Origin: an uncultured Bacteroidales bacterium
Lineage (GTDB): Bacteria; Bacteroidota; Bacteroidia; Bacteroidales; Paludibacteraceae
DNA: 64,000 nucleotides
Reading direction: 5' to 3'
NCBI GenBank assembly: GCA_902778935.1
Contig: CACYZT010000003.1
Location: forward strand, 62,001 to 126,000
The notes beneath the pieces are model-generated. The model was not told where the DNA came from. It was given only the letters and a program-made list of their open reading frames with translations, and did not search any database. Each line of letters starts with the position of its first letter. The stretch's first letter is position 1. Positions 6,363 through 15,699 of this stretch are shown here, in pieces. Made by a program: the position numbers and the translations under genes.

Positions 6363-9176
6363 TCAGAATTTGGCGACAAGGTTACGGTCGCCGAAACCAT
6401 TATCCACACGTCCAACAGGGCACCAGAACTTGGTCTGCGCCACCCACTCTGTCGGATATGCCGCTTGTTTACGGGAGTACGGGTGCGTCCATTCGTCAGC
6501 CACCACTTCATACTCCGGATGAGGTGCGTTAAGGAGCACATTATCCGTCTTGTCCGCCTTGCCGGACTCGATATCGGCTATCTCCTGACGAATCTGCAAG
6601 AGCACATCGCAGAAACGGTCAATCTCCCGCAAGGACTCACTCTCTGTCGGCTCGACCATCAGGGTTCCGTGCACAGGGAAAGAGAGCGTGGGTGCATGGT
6701 AACCATAGTCCATCAGACGCTTGGCGATATCCGCCTCGGTAATACCTATCGCATGGAACTGACGGCAGTCAAGAATAAGTTCGTGCCCTACTCTGCCCGT
6801 GGCACCCGTATAGACGATACCATAGGCATCTTTGAGGCGTTTCGCCATATAGTTCGCAGAGAGGATAGCCGCTGCCGTAGCATGACGCAATCCTTCCGCT
6901 CCCATCATTGCGATATAACCCCACGAGATAAGCGCCATGTTCGCGTTGCCGTAGAGCGCCGACGAGACGCGGTTGGCATCCTCGGAAGGCAGACAGTCCG
7001 CCATGAGTTCGTTGCAGCAAACAGCCCCCGCACCGGGACCACCACCGCCGTGAGGCGAAGCGAAGGACTTATGCAAGTTAAGATGGCACACATCCGCGCC
7101 AATATAAGCCGGGTTGGTCCAGCCAATCTGGGCATTCATGTTCGCGCCATCCATATAGACATAACCGCCATTGACATGGATGATATCAATCATCTCACGT
7201 ATAGCCTGCTCGAAGATACCATGCGTGGAAGGATACGTAATCATACAACCGGCGAGCACGTCTTTATTCTCCTCGGCTTTGGCTTTCCAGTCCGCGAGGT
7301 CTGTGTTACCCAGTTCATCGCATTTTACCACACAAGGCATGAATCCAGCCTGTACACACGAAGCGGGATTGGTACCGTGCGCCGACGCTGGTATGAGAAG
7401 GACGCGGCGTTGGCTCTGGCCTTGGCGCTTGAGGTGCTCACGAATGACGACGAGTCCGGTATATTCGCCTGCGGCACCGGAAGTCGGTTGTAGCGTACAA
7501 GCATCGAAGCCTGTGATGGCACACAACTGCTCCTGGAGTTGCTCCATAATCGTTGCATACCCCGCTACCTGCTCCGCCGGCGCAAGGGGATGAACCGCCA
7601 ACGCAGCACCGTAAGTGACAGGAATCATCGCAGCGGCAGGATTGAGCTTCATCGTACACGAGCCTAAAGGAATCATCGAAGTCGCAAGACTGATATCCTT
7701 GCGGTCAAGCCGCTTGAGGTAACGCATCAGTTCGGTCTCCGTATGATAGAGTTTGAAGACGGGTGCCTGGAGGTAATCGAGTTCGCGAACTCGGCTCTCT
7801 TCAATCGCCCAAAGGCCTTCAAACGCTTCTTCGGACTCTTCATATTGCGCCATATTATCCGATGCTTCTGCGAAAAGCTCAATCAGATCGTTCATATCAT
7901 CGATATCGATGGTCTCATCCACAGACAGGCCTACCCACCCTTCGGGTGCATAATAGAGATTGATGCCCAGTTCTTCGGCTTTGACTTTAACTTTGGCTTT
8001 GGTGTCGTCATCCATGCTGATTTTGAGGGTATCGAAGAACTCCGCGTTCTCCTGGTTGTAGCCATAGGCCTGCAGCATCTCGCTCAGATAAACGGCTTTG
8101 CCGTGGATTCCTTCAGCGATAGAGCGGATACCTTCAGCCCCATGGTAAACACCATACATACCAGCCATCATTGCGGAGAGTGCTTCGGCGGTACAGATAT
8201 TCGAAGTCGCTTTCTCGCGTTTGATATGCTGCTCGCGTGTCTGCAAAGCAAGGCGATAAGCGGGGTGTTCGTATTTATCTTTGCTCAATCCGATAATTCG
8301 TCCGGGCATGTCCCGCTTGTACTCGTCACGGGTAGCCATATATCCGGCAGTCGGTCCACCAAAGCCCATCGGCAGACCGAAACGCTGCGCCGTACCGCAC
8401 ATGATATCCGCGGCAAGAGGTTTGAGCAGCGCCAGAGCCATCAAATCAGCTACTACCGTCACTTTCAGTCCGGCAGCGTGGCAGTCCTCGATGAAGGACT
8501 CGTAGTCCTCTATCGCGCCATCGGCGTTCGGCCACTGAACGAGCGCACCGAAAAACTCATCGTTAGGCTCAAAATCAGCGTACGAACCGGTTACTATCTC
8601 GATATCCTGTCCTGCAGCCCGAGTGCGCAAAACAGACAAGGTATTCGGCCAAATTTTCTCATCCACGAAGACCTTACGCACATTTGCTTTGACCTGTTCG
8701 CGTGAACGCAGGTTGCGCATCATCGTCACCGCCTCGGCAGCCGATGTAGCCTCATCGAGCAGCGAGCAGTTAGCCAAAGGCAGACCGGTGAGATCGCTAA
8801 TCATCGTCTGGAAGACAAAGAGCGCCTCCAGACGTCCCTGGCTTACCTCCGCCTGGTAAGGCGTATAAGAAGTGTACCAAACAGGGTTCTCCAGCATGTT
8901 ACGACGAATGACGGCCGGCGTGATGGTGCCATACCATCCTCGACCGATATACGAACGGACGGGATCGTTGTTCATCAGCAGCGTTTCCGCAATCTCAAGA
9001 TGCGCCTGCTCCGTCACCGGTTCGTCCAACTCGACAGGCTCAGGCAGCAGAATATCTGCCGGCATAGTCTCACGAACCAAGGCCTCCATCGACTCTGCGC
9101 CGATAGTGTCTAACATGTGTTTTTCGTCTTCCAGGGTGAGTCCGATATGTCGCGACTCAAGATAGTTTTCTTTCAT
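6363..9176 (-). CDS. gcvP: Glycine dehydrogenase (decarboxylating), P protein of the glycine cleavage system
   Basis: The 937-residue single-chain P protein has both the N-terminal (P1-like) and C-terminal (P2-like) halves and is of normal length. It decarboxylates glycine with pyridoxal phosphate and passes the aminomethyl group to the lipoylated H protein. The PLP lysine is expected at K703 in HLNLHKSF, followed by the glycine-rich loop SPHGGGGPG. N-terminal landmarks include SYIGRGWYGTITPAVIRRN and PYQAEVSQGRLEAL. It has its own promoter (9216-9246) with a leader of only ~35 nt, too short for a glycine riboswitch. The T, H and L proteins are not in this window. Confidence 0.97.
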   Translation of the reverse strand: MKENYLESRHIGLTLEDEKHMLDTIGAESMEALVRETMPADILLPEPVELDEPVTEQAHLEIAETLLMNNDPVRSYIGRGWYGTITPAVIRRNMLENPVWYTSYTPYQAEVSQGRLEALFVFQTMISDLTGLPLANCSLLDEATSAAEAVTMMRNLRSREQVKANVRKVFVDEKIWPNTLSVLRTRAAGQDIEIVTGSYADFEPNDEFFGALVQWPNADGAIEDYESFIEDCHAAGLKVTVVADLMALALLKPLAADIMCGTAQRFGLPMGFGGPTAGYMATRDEYKRDMPGRIIGLSKDKYEHPAYRLALQTREQHIKREKATSNICTAEALSAMMAGMYGVYHGAEGIRSIAEGIHGKAVYLSEMLQAYGYNQENAEFFDTLKISMDDDTKAKVKVKAEELGINLYYAPEGWVGLSVDETIDIDDMNDLIELFAEASDNMAQYEESEEAFEGLWAIEESRVRELDYLQAPVFKLYHTETELMRYLKRLDRKDISLATSMIPLGSCTMKLNPAAAMIPVTYGAALAVHPLAPAEQVAGYATIMEQLQEQLCAITGFDACTLQPTSGAAGEYTGLVVIREHLKRQGQSQRRVLLIPASAHGTNPASCVQAGFMPCVVKCDELGNTDLADWKAKAEENKDVLAGCMITYPSTHGIFEQAIREMIDIIHVNGGYVYMDGANMNAQIGWTNPAYIGADVCHLNLHKSFASPHGGGGPGAGAVCCNELMADCLPSEDANRVSSALYGNANMALISWGYIAMMGAEGLRHATAAAILSANYMAKRLKDAYGIVYTGATGRVGHELILDCRQFHAIGITEADIAKRLMDYGYHAPTLSFPVHGTLMVEPTESESLREIDRFCDVLLQIRQEIADIESGKADKTDNVLLNAPHPEYEVVADEWTHPYSRKQAAYPTEWVAQTKFWCPVGRVDNGFGDRNLVAKF

Positions 9177-9215
9177 ATAGGTGTGTTAATTTTTCTCTTG
9201 AATTAAAAGCGAGTG

Positions 9216-9246
9216 CAAAGTTACAGCTTTTTTTGCATTTATGCAA
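9216..9246 (-). promoter_or_regulatory. gcvP promoter
   Basis: On the minus strand TAACTTTG (9216-9223) is the -7 box and TTG (9244-9246) the -33 box, 20 nt apart. Confidence 0.8.
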
Positions 9247-9277
9247 GATTTTTTGAAAAAAAATATGCATAGCCCCT

Positions 9278-10135
9278 TTATATCACATCGATAAAATATT
9301 TCTGTTTGCGATTGAAGAGCGTGATACCCGACAAAAGAAGGACCACCATACACCCCACGCTGTAAGCAAGGGCCGTCCAACTGAATTCGCCGGCACCGAA
9401 GGCTCCGACTTTGAAGGTCTCAATGAGGGATGTCAAAGGATTGAAGGTCATCACTCTGTGCAACGTAGGGTTCGTTACATAACTGAGCGGGTAAACAATC
9501 GGCGTGGCAAACATCCAAAGCGAAACAAAAACAGGGAAGAAATTGGTCAAATCCTTGTATTTGGTCGTGAGCGAGGAGATAATCAGTCCAAGTCCCAAAG
9601 CAATGCCTTGCAAGGTCATCAGCACGACCGGAAAAAGCAAAAGATACCATGTAGGACGCAGATGAACGCCTTTGCAGACATAGAGGATATACACCAAGAC
9701 AAACAAACTCAATTGCAGCGAGAATCGGAACAGACGCGAGATAACAACAGACACGGGTGAAGCCAGCCGCGGAAAATAGACCTTGCCATACAAGTTGGCA
9801 TTCTTCGCAAAAGTATTCGACACATCCGTCAAGCAAGCGGAGAAATACTCCCAAAGGCATATACCGCTCAGATAGAACACCGGTTCGGGTATATTATCCG
9901 TCGGTATTCCGGCTATGCGGCTGAAGACAATCAGATACATCACCACCGAAAAGAGCGGCGAGATGAAATACCAGCCCATACCGAAAATGGTCTGCTTGAA
10001 CTGCACCGTTATATCCCGCTTGATGAACAACCAAACGAGGTATCGTTTCTCCCACAACTCTCGCAGGCCCAATCCTTTAGCATAACTATCCGGACTGATT
10101 TCCGTGGTCCAATATGTGCTTTCCTCTTTTTGCAT
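9278..10135 (-). CDS. ABC-2 type polysaccharide export permease (Wzm-like), copy A
   Basis: The 285-residue inner-membrane protein has six membrane segments and Wzm landmarks: an amphipathic N-terminus with YWTTEI, the WLFIKRDITVQFKQTIFG segment, and NPLTSLIETFK before the last pair of helices. Wzm proteins form the channel of ABC exporters for O-antigen, capsule or teichoic-acid chains, powered by a Wzt ATPase. It lies 6 nt downstream of a paralogue of the same length. No Wzt gene is present on either side: gcvP follows and an MMPL exporter precedes. It is the last gene of the minus-strand run that begins at yceD. The substrate cannot be told. Confidence 0.88.
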   Translation of the reverse strand: MQKEESTYWTTEISPDSYAKGLGLRELWEKRYLVWLFIKRDITVQFKQTIFGMGWYFISPLFSVVMYLIVFSRIAGIPTDNIPEPVFYLSGICLWEYFSACLTDVSNTFAKNANLYGKVYFPRLASPVSVVISRLFRFSLQLSLFVLVYILYVCKGVHLRPTWYLLLFPVVLMTLQGIALGLGLIISSLTTKYKDLTNFFPVFVSLWMFATPIVYPLSYVTNPTLHRVMTFNPLTSLIETFKVGAFGAGEFSWTALAYSVGCMVVLLLSGITLFNRKQKYFIDVI

Positions 10136-10141
10136 CCTCTT

Positions 10142-10999
10142 TCAGACGGTGTCCATGAATGATTTTTGCACTTTATTGAATAACGCCAGTCCCACGAGGA
10201 GCAAGATGAATGTGCAGAGAGCACTATACCCCAGCCACGCCCAGGAGAACTGACCTTGGCCGAGGATAGAGAACTTAATCGCTTCCATCACCGGCGTTAC
10301 GGGATTGAGCGACATAGCGAGGTGCAATTTGGGGTTCGTGACCATACTGAGCGGATAAATAACCGGCGTGACGTACACCCAAAGGGAGATGATTTTTGCC
10401 AACATGATTTGCAAGTCACGGTATTTGGTGGTCATGGATGAGAAAATCATTCCAAATCCCACCGCCATCAATGCCAGCAGCACGACCAGAAATGGGAATA
10501 AGACGATTTGCCAATGAATCTGCAGATTAGCGCCCGTACAGGCATAGTACACATAAAAGACCGCAAAAACAGCCAACTGGATAGCAAACGAAAGCAGATT
10601 CGTCGTCACTGCTACCAAAGGCATGATGATACGCGGGAAATAGACCTTTCCGAAAATGTCTGCATTCGTCACAAACGAGTTGGACGTGGCGTTAAGACAG
10701 GAGGCAAAATAACTCCAAACGGCGATGCCCAGCAGATAGAAAAGAACAGCCGGCACTCCGTCCGTAGGTATATTGGCTATGCCTCCGAAAACGGCGACAT
10801 AGACGAACACGGAGAGTACCGGCGTAATGATGAACCAAAGCGGTCCGAGAATGGTTTGTTTGTATGCTGTGCGGAAATTGCGCTGCACAAAGAGCACAAA
10901 CATATCGCGATATCGCCACACTTCGCGCCAATCGATAGCCAATAGGCTATCTTTTGACGTAATCTCAGTAGTCCAATAGGAATTATTGGGCTGCTTCAT
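10142..10999 (-). CDS. ABC-2 type polysaccharide export permease (Wzm-like), copy B
   Basis: I chose the start at 10999 (MKQPNNSYWTTEI) over an in-frame ATG at 11068. It gives 285 residues, exactly the length of the paralogue at 9278-10135, and aligns the shared YWTTEI N-terminus. The six membrane segments and NPVTPVMEAIK are conserved between the two copies, which look like an old tandem duplication. The start lies inside the 3' end of the MMPL gene (17-nt overlap), indicating coupled translation. Two permeases could form a heterodimeric channel or serve two glycans; both would need an ATPase encoded elsewhere. Confidence 0.88.
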   Translation of the reverse strand: MKQPNNSYWTTEITSKDSLLAIDWREVWRYRDMFVLFVQRNFRTAYKQTILGPLWFIITPVLSVFVYVAVFGGIANIPTDGVPAVLFYLLGIAVWSYFASCLNATSNSFVTNADIFGKVYFPRIIMPLVAVTTNLLSFAIQLAVFAVFYVYYACTGANLQIHWQIVLFPFLVVLLALMAVGFGMIFSSMTTKYRDLQIMLAKIISLWVYVTPVIYPLSMVTNPKLHLAMSLNPVTPVMEAIKFSILGQGQFSWAWLGYSALCTFILLLVGLALFNKVQKSFMDTV

Positions 11000-13900
11000 C
11001 TCCGGTGAATCGGTTTTTCTTGCCATACACCACCCAACGGTCAAGCGCGACGAGGATAGCCGGAACAACCGTTAGCGTCAGTACAATCGCCATGAAAGCA
11101 CCCACAGCCAGACAACCAACGATATTAGAAATCATCAAATCATCCACGAACAGCGCCATCACACCCGGTCCGATAACCATGATAAGACCGGAAGTGAGAA
11201 TTGTTCGGATAGAGCCTCTATAAGCCGCGCAAACGGCATCTACGGGCAACATCGTCTTGCGATTCTCGCGGTAATAGTTCGCAAAGAGAATACCATAGTC
11301 GATGGTTGCTCCCATGAGAATAGCCTGCACAATGAGGTAAGCGAGGTAAAGCATCTGGCCCGTTACCCATCCGGATACCACCACATTCACATAAACCGCC
11401 GACATCACCGTTACCACCAAAATCGTAGGCACGATAACCGAACGGAAAGTGAGCGCTACAATAAGGAATATAGAGAGGATGGTCAGCAACGTAACCACAT
11501 TCATCTCATGGTCAAAGCCACCCCGCATCTCGGCATACATTACCGACTCGCCCACATAATAATGTTCATGCTCTATACGTGCGTCCGCAAGGGCGGTAAG
11601 CGTATCTACGAAAGCGTAGGTCTCAGGAGACTCTTTAGGCAAAGAGGAGAATACGACCAAAAGCGAGTGGTTATCCTTGCGCAGCATACCCAATCCTTCT
11701 TTCATCTGCGCCTTGATGTTCGTTGCCTGAGCGCGAATAGAATCCGGCAGGATATCCGCCAAGCGCTCATCATAGACAAGCGTATCGCACAAATAAATCA
11801 ACAGAGGTTCAAAGCCCATTCGCATGGAATCACAATCACTATGCACAGCGCCGTAGTAGTCGTAGAGCAGCGACATCTGCGCCGGCGTGACGGGTTCTGC
11901 CTTCACATCCGACAATTTCATCAATCGCGCCAGCTTGGCTGCCATCTGATCAGCCGTATAGGTCTTGCCTCCAAACACGAGCTCGGTAAACAACTCCGCC
12001 TGCAAATCTGCCCTACTCGGTCCTTTGCGTTTCGGAGCGACGGCAACCTCCTCTTTTTTCGTGGGCATCGCAGCACGCGTAGTGTCCGTACTATGGAGTG
12101 AGCGCTGCATATCCGCTATCTCGCGCACGATGGCCTCCGCATCAATCTCCGAAGGCGGTGTGGCGGCTTTCTGCGGTTCTGCTTTCGGAGGCCGTGCGAT
12201 GGCTATCAGTTCGTCTTCCGTCAAATCGTCCACGCCAAAGGCGCGAAGTAAGATATTGAGATCAGAAGGCGTAAGCGAAGCATTCTTGTCCGCCAAGTCC
12301 ATGAGGTACGTACGTTGCGAGAGCAGCGTACGCTGTTCCTCGGAGATCATACCCGCCAATCCCGGTCGCTTGAAAAGGTCATCGACCAACAAGTGGACAT
12401 ACTGCAGAGGGCTCAGTTTCTTCGTGTGCCCGGGTGCGTAGCCATACACGAGTTGCGTCTGGATAGGCGTCGAACCGATAAAGACGGACATCTCCCTTAC
12501 GGACATCGGTAAGCGGATAGCCAAAGTATCCGTCAGCTTGCGCATCTCAACCGTGACAGCCGAAGTGCGGGTAGTATTCAGTCGCTCGATAAACGGCACC
12601 AAGGCAATCATATTGAAGTCCATCTGCGGAACGGTCAAGGTATCCTCATTGATGGAGATTGGTTCCTGCTGAACGGTCAGCGGAGCGATGGTCTCACGCA
12701 CAGGGATAATCGTATCCTCGAGTTTTTCCGGTTCTACGGGCTTTTTCGTCTCCTTCGGAGCGACCGGAGAAGTCGGTTCTTCTTTAGCCGGTGTGACGTC
12801 TAACATCGACTGCAAGTCCGCTATTTGCTTCTTCATATCCTCATCGAGATAGGAAGAGAAGAGCGGATTGGAAGCAACGTGGGTGTGCAGGAATCGTGCC
12901 ATGTCCGGGAAAGCCAGTTTCTGCTCCACGGAATCCTTGGACTCCATGTAATAGAGCAGCTGAACCATCTCGGGGTTAATCATATCGAGCGCCTCCGGCG
13001 GTACTTCGGTTCCCTCCGGCATAAAACTCTTGAAATCCATGAGCAAAGAGCGTACATGCGCCGCCATCTCTACCGGCGTCAACCGGCGGGACATCAACGT
13101 GGGATACGATATAACCGACTCAATGCCCGGTTGCGCCAAGAGTTTGTCCACAAGCCCGTAAATCGAGTCCTCATCCTGCGTATCATACACCAGTACGAAC
13201 GGATTAGGCGATGGGAAAAACCCTTCTATCTTCGACTCCGCCGAGGCAGAGAAGAAAATGGTCGTTTGACGGCTGAGATACCATGAGCCGAAGAACAATA
13301 TAACCGCTCCTACAGCCATCGGCAGTTTATGCCGCGCCACGAATCGCGCCATGCCATCCGTAGGCGGCACATACGCCTTTTTCGCCGAACGATTGATCAC
13401 TCGACGGAAAAGCAACATGAGCGCCGGCATGGCGGAGAAGGTACAGATAAGCGAACAAACAACACCCTTCGCAAGCACAATGCCCATATCCGCTCCTATC
13501 TTGAGGCGCATGAAACAAAGCATCAACAGACCTACTACAGTCGTCAGAGCCGACGAGAGAATAGAAGGTGCGGCGCGTTTGATAGCGTTATTAGCAGCAA
13601 TGACGGCAGTGCGTCTATCCGTATGTTCATCCTGTTCCTGCCTATACCGATTGAGAAGCACGATACAATAATCCAGCGACAGGACGGCCTGCAAAATCGA
13701 ACCGATAAAATTCGTGGTGATAGATACCGAAGGCAGCAAGGCGTTCGTACCCATATTGAGTACTATCGCCAGGCCCGCGGTAAGCAAGATGACTACGGGT
13801 TCGAACCAAGATTGCGCCATCACAAACAACACCAGCATAATCATCACACCGGCGATGATTATAACCGATATAGGCGGTGTAGCGCCATCCTGGCTGGTTT

Positions 13901-14300
13901 CCACTACGCAGTTACCTCCGAAACGAGTGCTGATCTGCTTGCCCAAGGCCTTCTGGTCCACCGATTTCGGCACATCAAGGTCGAAGACGGTATGCGTACT
14001 ATCGGTACTATAACGATAGGAGACGCCATGGACATCGGGATATCCCTGCAAAAGCGTACGGATACCCGGCACTTCGTTCGGACGCAGACCTTCGAACATC
14101 ACATGCACATCGGTGCCGGACATCTGCGCCATCGAACCGAACTCGGAGTTCATAATCTCCAAGCCGCTTTTCATCTGTGAGTCGTCAGGCAGGTACTTGG
14201 TCATGTCGGCATTGACATTCACACGGAACATCATTATGCCGCTCACGACAGCCAAGGCGACTGTCAGCGCAAATAATATGTAATGGAAACTGCGTTTCAA
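10983..14300 (-). CDS. MMPL/RND-family exporter
   Basis: This 1105-residue protein has the two-fold MMPL layout. There is a first membrane helix (residues ~5-26), a periplasmic loop beginning NVNADMTKYLPDDS, and a bundle of helices (~145-305) containing LSLDYCIVLLNRYRQE. A very long second loop (~350-910) contains two Pro/Glu/Lys-rich linkers, and a second bundle (~920-1085) contains ATIDYGILFANYYRENRK. The loop is longer than usual for the family. MMPL proteins move lipids or hydrophobic molecules using the proton gradient. It lies 15 nt after the pseudouridine synthase gene and overlaps the permease gene downstream, so it is mid-operon. A role with the Wzm permeases in envelope glycan or lipid export is inference. 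Confidence 0.88.
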   Translation of the reverse strand: MKRSFHYILFALTVALAVVSGIMMFRVNVNADMTKYLPDDSQMKSGLEIMNSEFGSMAQMSGTDVHVMFEGLRPNEVPGIRTLLQGYPDVHGVSYRYSTDSTHTVFDLDVPKSVDQKALGKQISTRFGGNCVVETSQDGATPPISVIIIAGVMIMLVLFVMAQSWFEPVVILLTAGLAIVLNMGTNALLPSVSITTNFIGSILQAVLSLDYCIVLLNRYRQEQDEHTDRRTAVIAANNAIKRAAPSILSSALTTVVGLLMLCFMRLKIGADMGIVLAKGVVCSLICTFSAMPALMLLFRRVINRSAKKAYVPPTDGMARFVARHKLPMAVGAVILFFGSWYLSRQTTIFFSASAESKIEGFFPSPNPFVLVYDTQDEDSIYGLVDKLLAQPGIESVISYPTLMSRRLTPVEMAAHVRSLLMDFKSFMPEGTEVPPEALDMINPEMVQLLYYMESKDSVEQKLAFPDMARFLHTHVASNPLFSSYLDEDMKKQIADLQSMLDVTPAKEEPTSPVAPKETKKPVEPEKLEDTIIPVRETIAPLTVQQEPISINEDTLTVPQMDFNMIALVPFIERLNTTRTSAVTVEMRKLTDTLAIRLPMSVREMSVFIGSTPIQTQLVYGYAPGHTKKLSPLQYVHLLVDDLFKRPGLAGMISEEQRTLLSQRTYLMDLADKNASLTPSDLNILLRAFGVDDLTEDELIAIARPPKAEPQKAATPPSEIDAEAIVREIADMQRSLHSTDTTRAAMPTKKEEVAVAPKRKGPSRADLQAELFTELVFGGKTYTADQMAAKLARLMKLSDVKAEPVTPAQMSLLYDYYGAVHSDCDSMRMGFEPLLIYLCDTLVYDERLADILPDSIRAQATNIKAQMKEGLGMLRKDNHSLLVVFSSLPKESPETYAFVDTLTALADARIEHEHYYVGESVMYAEMRGGFDHEMNVVTLLTILSIFLIVALTFRSVIVPTILVVTVMSAVYVNVVVSGWVTGQMLYLAYLIVQAILMGATIDYGILFANYYRENRKTMLPVDAVCAAYRGSIRTILTSGLIMVIGPGVMALFVDDLMISNIVGCLAVGAFMAIVLTLTVVPAILVALDRWVVYGKKNRFTGDEAAQ

Positions 14301-14315
14301 TTGACGATTGGACGA

Positions 14316-15338
14316 TTATGCAAAGGCTCCCATGTGGAGCATGTTTACTTCTTTGGGTGTAAGGAAACGCCATTTGCCGCGGCCTACATTCTTCTTGGTC
14401 AAGCCGGCAAACGATACGCGGTCCAGGTTAACAACCTTATACCCTACTTTCTCGAAAATACGGCGAACGACGCGGTTCTGACCGGAGTGAATCTCCAAGC
14501 CGATATGACGTCTGTCCTCCTTCGGGAACTCGAGTGCGTCAGGGATAATACGCTCATCGTCGAGCACAACGCCGGCACGGATGATAGCTTCGTCCACCTC
14601 ATCCAGGTCACGGTCGAGCGTAACGGCGTAAATCTTCTTCTTGTTAAATTTCGGGTGCGTCAACTTAGCTGCGAGATCACCATCATTCGTGAGCAGCAAC
14701 ACACCGGTTGTATTACGATCGAGACGACCAACTGGATAGATACGTTCCGGACAAGCGTTACGAACGATATCAATCACCGTGTGACGCTCTTGCGGATCGT
14801 CGGTAGTAGTAACCGTATTTTTCGGCTTGTTGAGCAGAATATACACTTTTCGTTCACGACGAACAGGCTGGTCATGGAAGCGAATATCATCCGTCGGAAG
14901 CACCTTAGCTCCCAGATTATCAACCACTTCGCCATTTACCGTAATAACACCTGCCTGGATAAAATCATCAGCCTCACGACGGGAACAGATTCCGGCGTTA
15001 GCGAGGAATTTGTTCAGACGAACAGGCTTCGTCGGGTCTTCATACTGCTCACGATAGACTTGCTGCTTGTGAGCGGAGTAAAGGTTCTGATTACGTTTAG
15101 GTTTATGTCCCATCGGACGTTGCGGACGGGTTTCGCCATCACGCGAAAAACGAGGACGGCTTTCTCCGTCGCGGGTAAAATGCGGACGGGACTCTCCGTC
15201 GCGGGTAAAATGCGGACGAGCGGAATGCTCAGCGCCGTCACGCGTAAAACGAGGACGACCTACATGTTCTGCGCCCTCACGTTGGAACCGCGCTCTGGGG
15301 CGACGTGCTCCTTCATTGTTGGAATTGTTGTCAAACAT
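14316..15338 (-). CDS. RsuA/RluB-family rRNA pseudouridine synthase with an Arg-rich repeat N-terminus
   Basis: Of the 340 residues, the last ~235 form a standard enzyme. An S4 RNA-binding domain (VRLNKFLANAGICSRREAD) is followed by the catalytic domain with PVGRLDRNTTGVLLLTNDG, whose Asp is the catalytic residue, and GQNRVVRRIFEKVGY. It should convert a uridine of 23S or 16S rRNA to pseudouridine; RluB-like is the best guess. The first ~75 residues contain four copies of RP(H/R)F(T/S)RDG, a low-complexity basic tail typical of Bacteroidetes members and presumably RNA-binding. It follows rpmF in the operon after a 154-nt gap containing heptamer repeats. Confidence 0.9.
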   Translation of the reverse strand: MFDNNSNNEGARRPRARFQREGAEHVGRPRFTRDGAEHSARPHFTRDGESRPHFTRDGESRPRFSRDGETRPQRPMGHKPKRNQNLYSAHKQQVYREQYEDPTKPVRLNKFLANAGICSRREADDFIQAGVITVNGEVVDNLGAKVLPTDDIRFHDQPVRRERKVYILLNKPKNTVTTTDDPQERHTVIDIVRNACPERIYPVGRLDRNTTGVLLLTNDGDLAAKLTHPKFNKKKIYAVTLDRDLDEVDEAIIRAGVVLDDERIIPDALEFPKEDRRHIGLEIHSGQNRVVRRIFEKVGYKVVNLDRVSFAGLTKKNVGRGKWRFLTPKEVNMLHMGAFA

Positions 15339-15346
15339 AAAATAAT

Positions 15347-15377
15347 TTACGATTTAACGATTTACGATTTTTTGATT
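15347..15377. repeat. Short tandem repeat, unit TTACGAT with one-base variants
   Basis: Three to four units of TTACGAT/TTAACGAT lie just upstream of the pseudouridine synthase start. A related unit (GACGATTT) occurs at the start of rlmB (62351-62385). Confidence 0.6.
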
Positions 15378-15462
15378 GTTTCCACTGTGACTCTCACGAG
15401 CCATCTTACGTGCGTCGCGCACGCGATAAATAAATAAGGTGAAAGGCCAAAGGTATAAACCT

Positions 15463-15492
15463 TCAGCCCTCAGCCTTAGCCATCAGCCTTTG
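15463..15492. repeat. Heptamer repeat, unit TCAGCCT with variants
   Basis: Four degenerate copies (TCAGCCC, TCAGCCT, TAGCCA, TCAGCCT) immediately follow the rpmF stop codon. Confidence 0.55.
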
Positions 15493-15675
15493 TTAGGCCT
15501 CCGCTTTCTCGATTGCCAATTTACCACGGTAATAGCCACAACTCGGGCAAACAGTGTGGTAGATGTGAAGAGCGCCACAGTTCGGGCATGTAGCCAATGT
15601 AGGAGCCTTCACTACGTCATGGGTACGACGCTTCGCTTGGCGGGTGTGTGATTGTCTTCTTTTTGGATGTGCCAT
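15493..15675 (-). CDS. rpmF: Large ribosomal subunit protein bL32
   Basis: The 60-residue protein begins MAHPKRRQSHTRQAKRRTHD and carries the zinc-binding pattern CPNCG...CPSCGYY (CXXC-X9-CXXC). It is a standard bL32 of the Cys4 type. I chose the start at 15675 because it gives the conserved N-terminus; an ATG eight codons upstream lies inside a hairpin. It follows yceD in the same operon, the usual arrangement in bacteria. A perfect 9-bp hairpin ends only two bases before the start codon, which may affect translation. Confidence 0.97.
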   Translation of the reverse strand: MAHPKRRQSHTRQAKRRTHDVVKAPTLATCPNCGALHIYHTVCPSCGYYRGKLAIEKAEA

Positions 15676-15677
15676 AA

Positions 15678-15699
15678 TTGTTCGGCGATTGCCGAACAA
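15678..15699 (-). promoter_or_regulatory. Perfect hairpin directly in front of the rpmF start codon
   Basis: On the minus strand TTGTTCGGC and GCCGAACAA form a 9-bp stem closing a 4-nt loop. The 3' side ends two bases before the ATG of rpmF, so the stem covers the place where a ribosome binding site would sit. This could be a translational operator for L32 autoregulation or an initiation-shaping hairpin. The fold is seen in the sequence; the regulatory role is inferred. Confidence 0.5.

Noticed and set aside
6240-7493. 417-codon plus-strand frame
   Set aside because: Antisense to gcvP and the yitT start; low-complexity Arg/His-rich translation without a promoter or ribosome binding site.
7743-8705. 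320-codon plus-strand frame
   Set aside because: Antisense to conserved gcvP sequence; no independent support.
9177-9215. Possible glycine riboswitch before gcvP
   Set aside because: The leader between promoter and start codon is only about 35 nt, too short for the aptamer.
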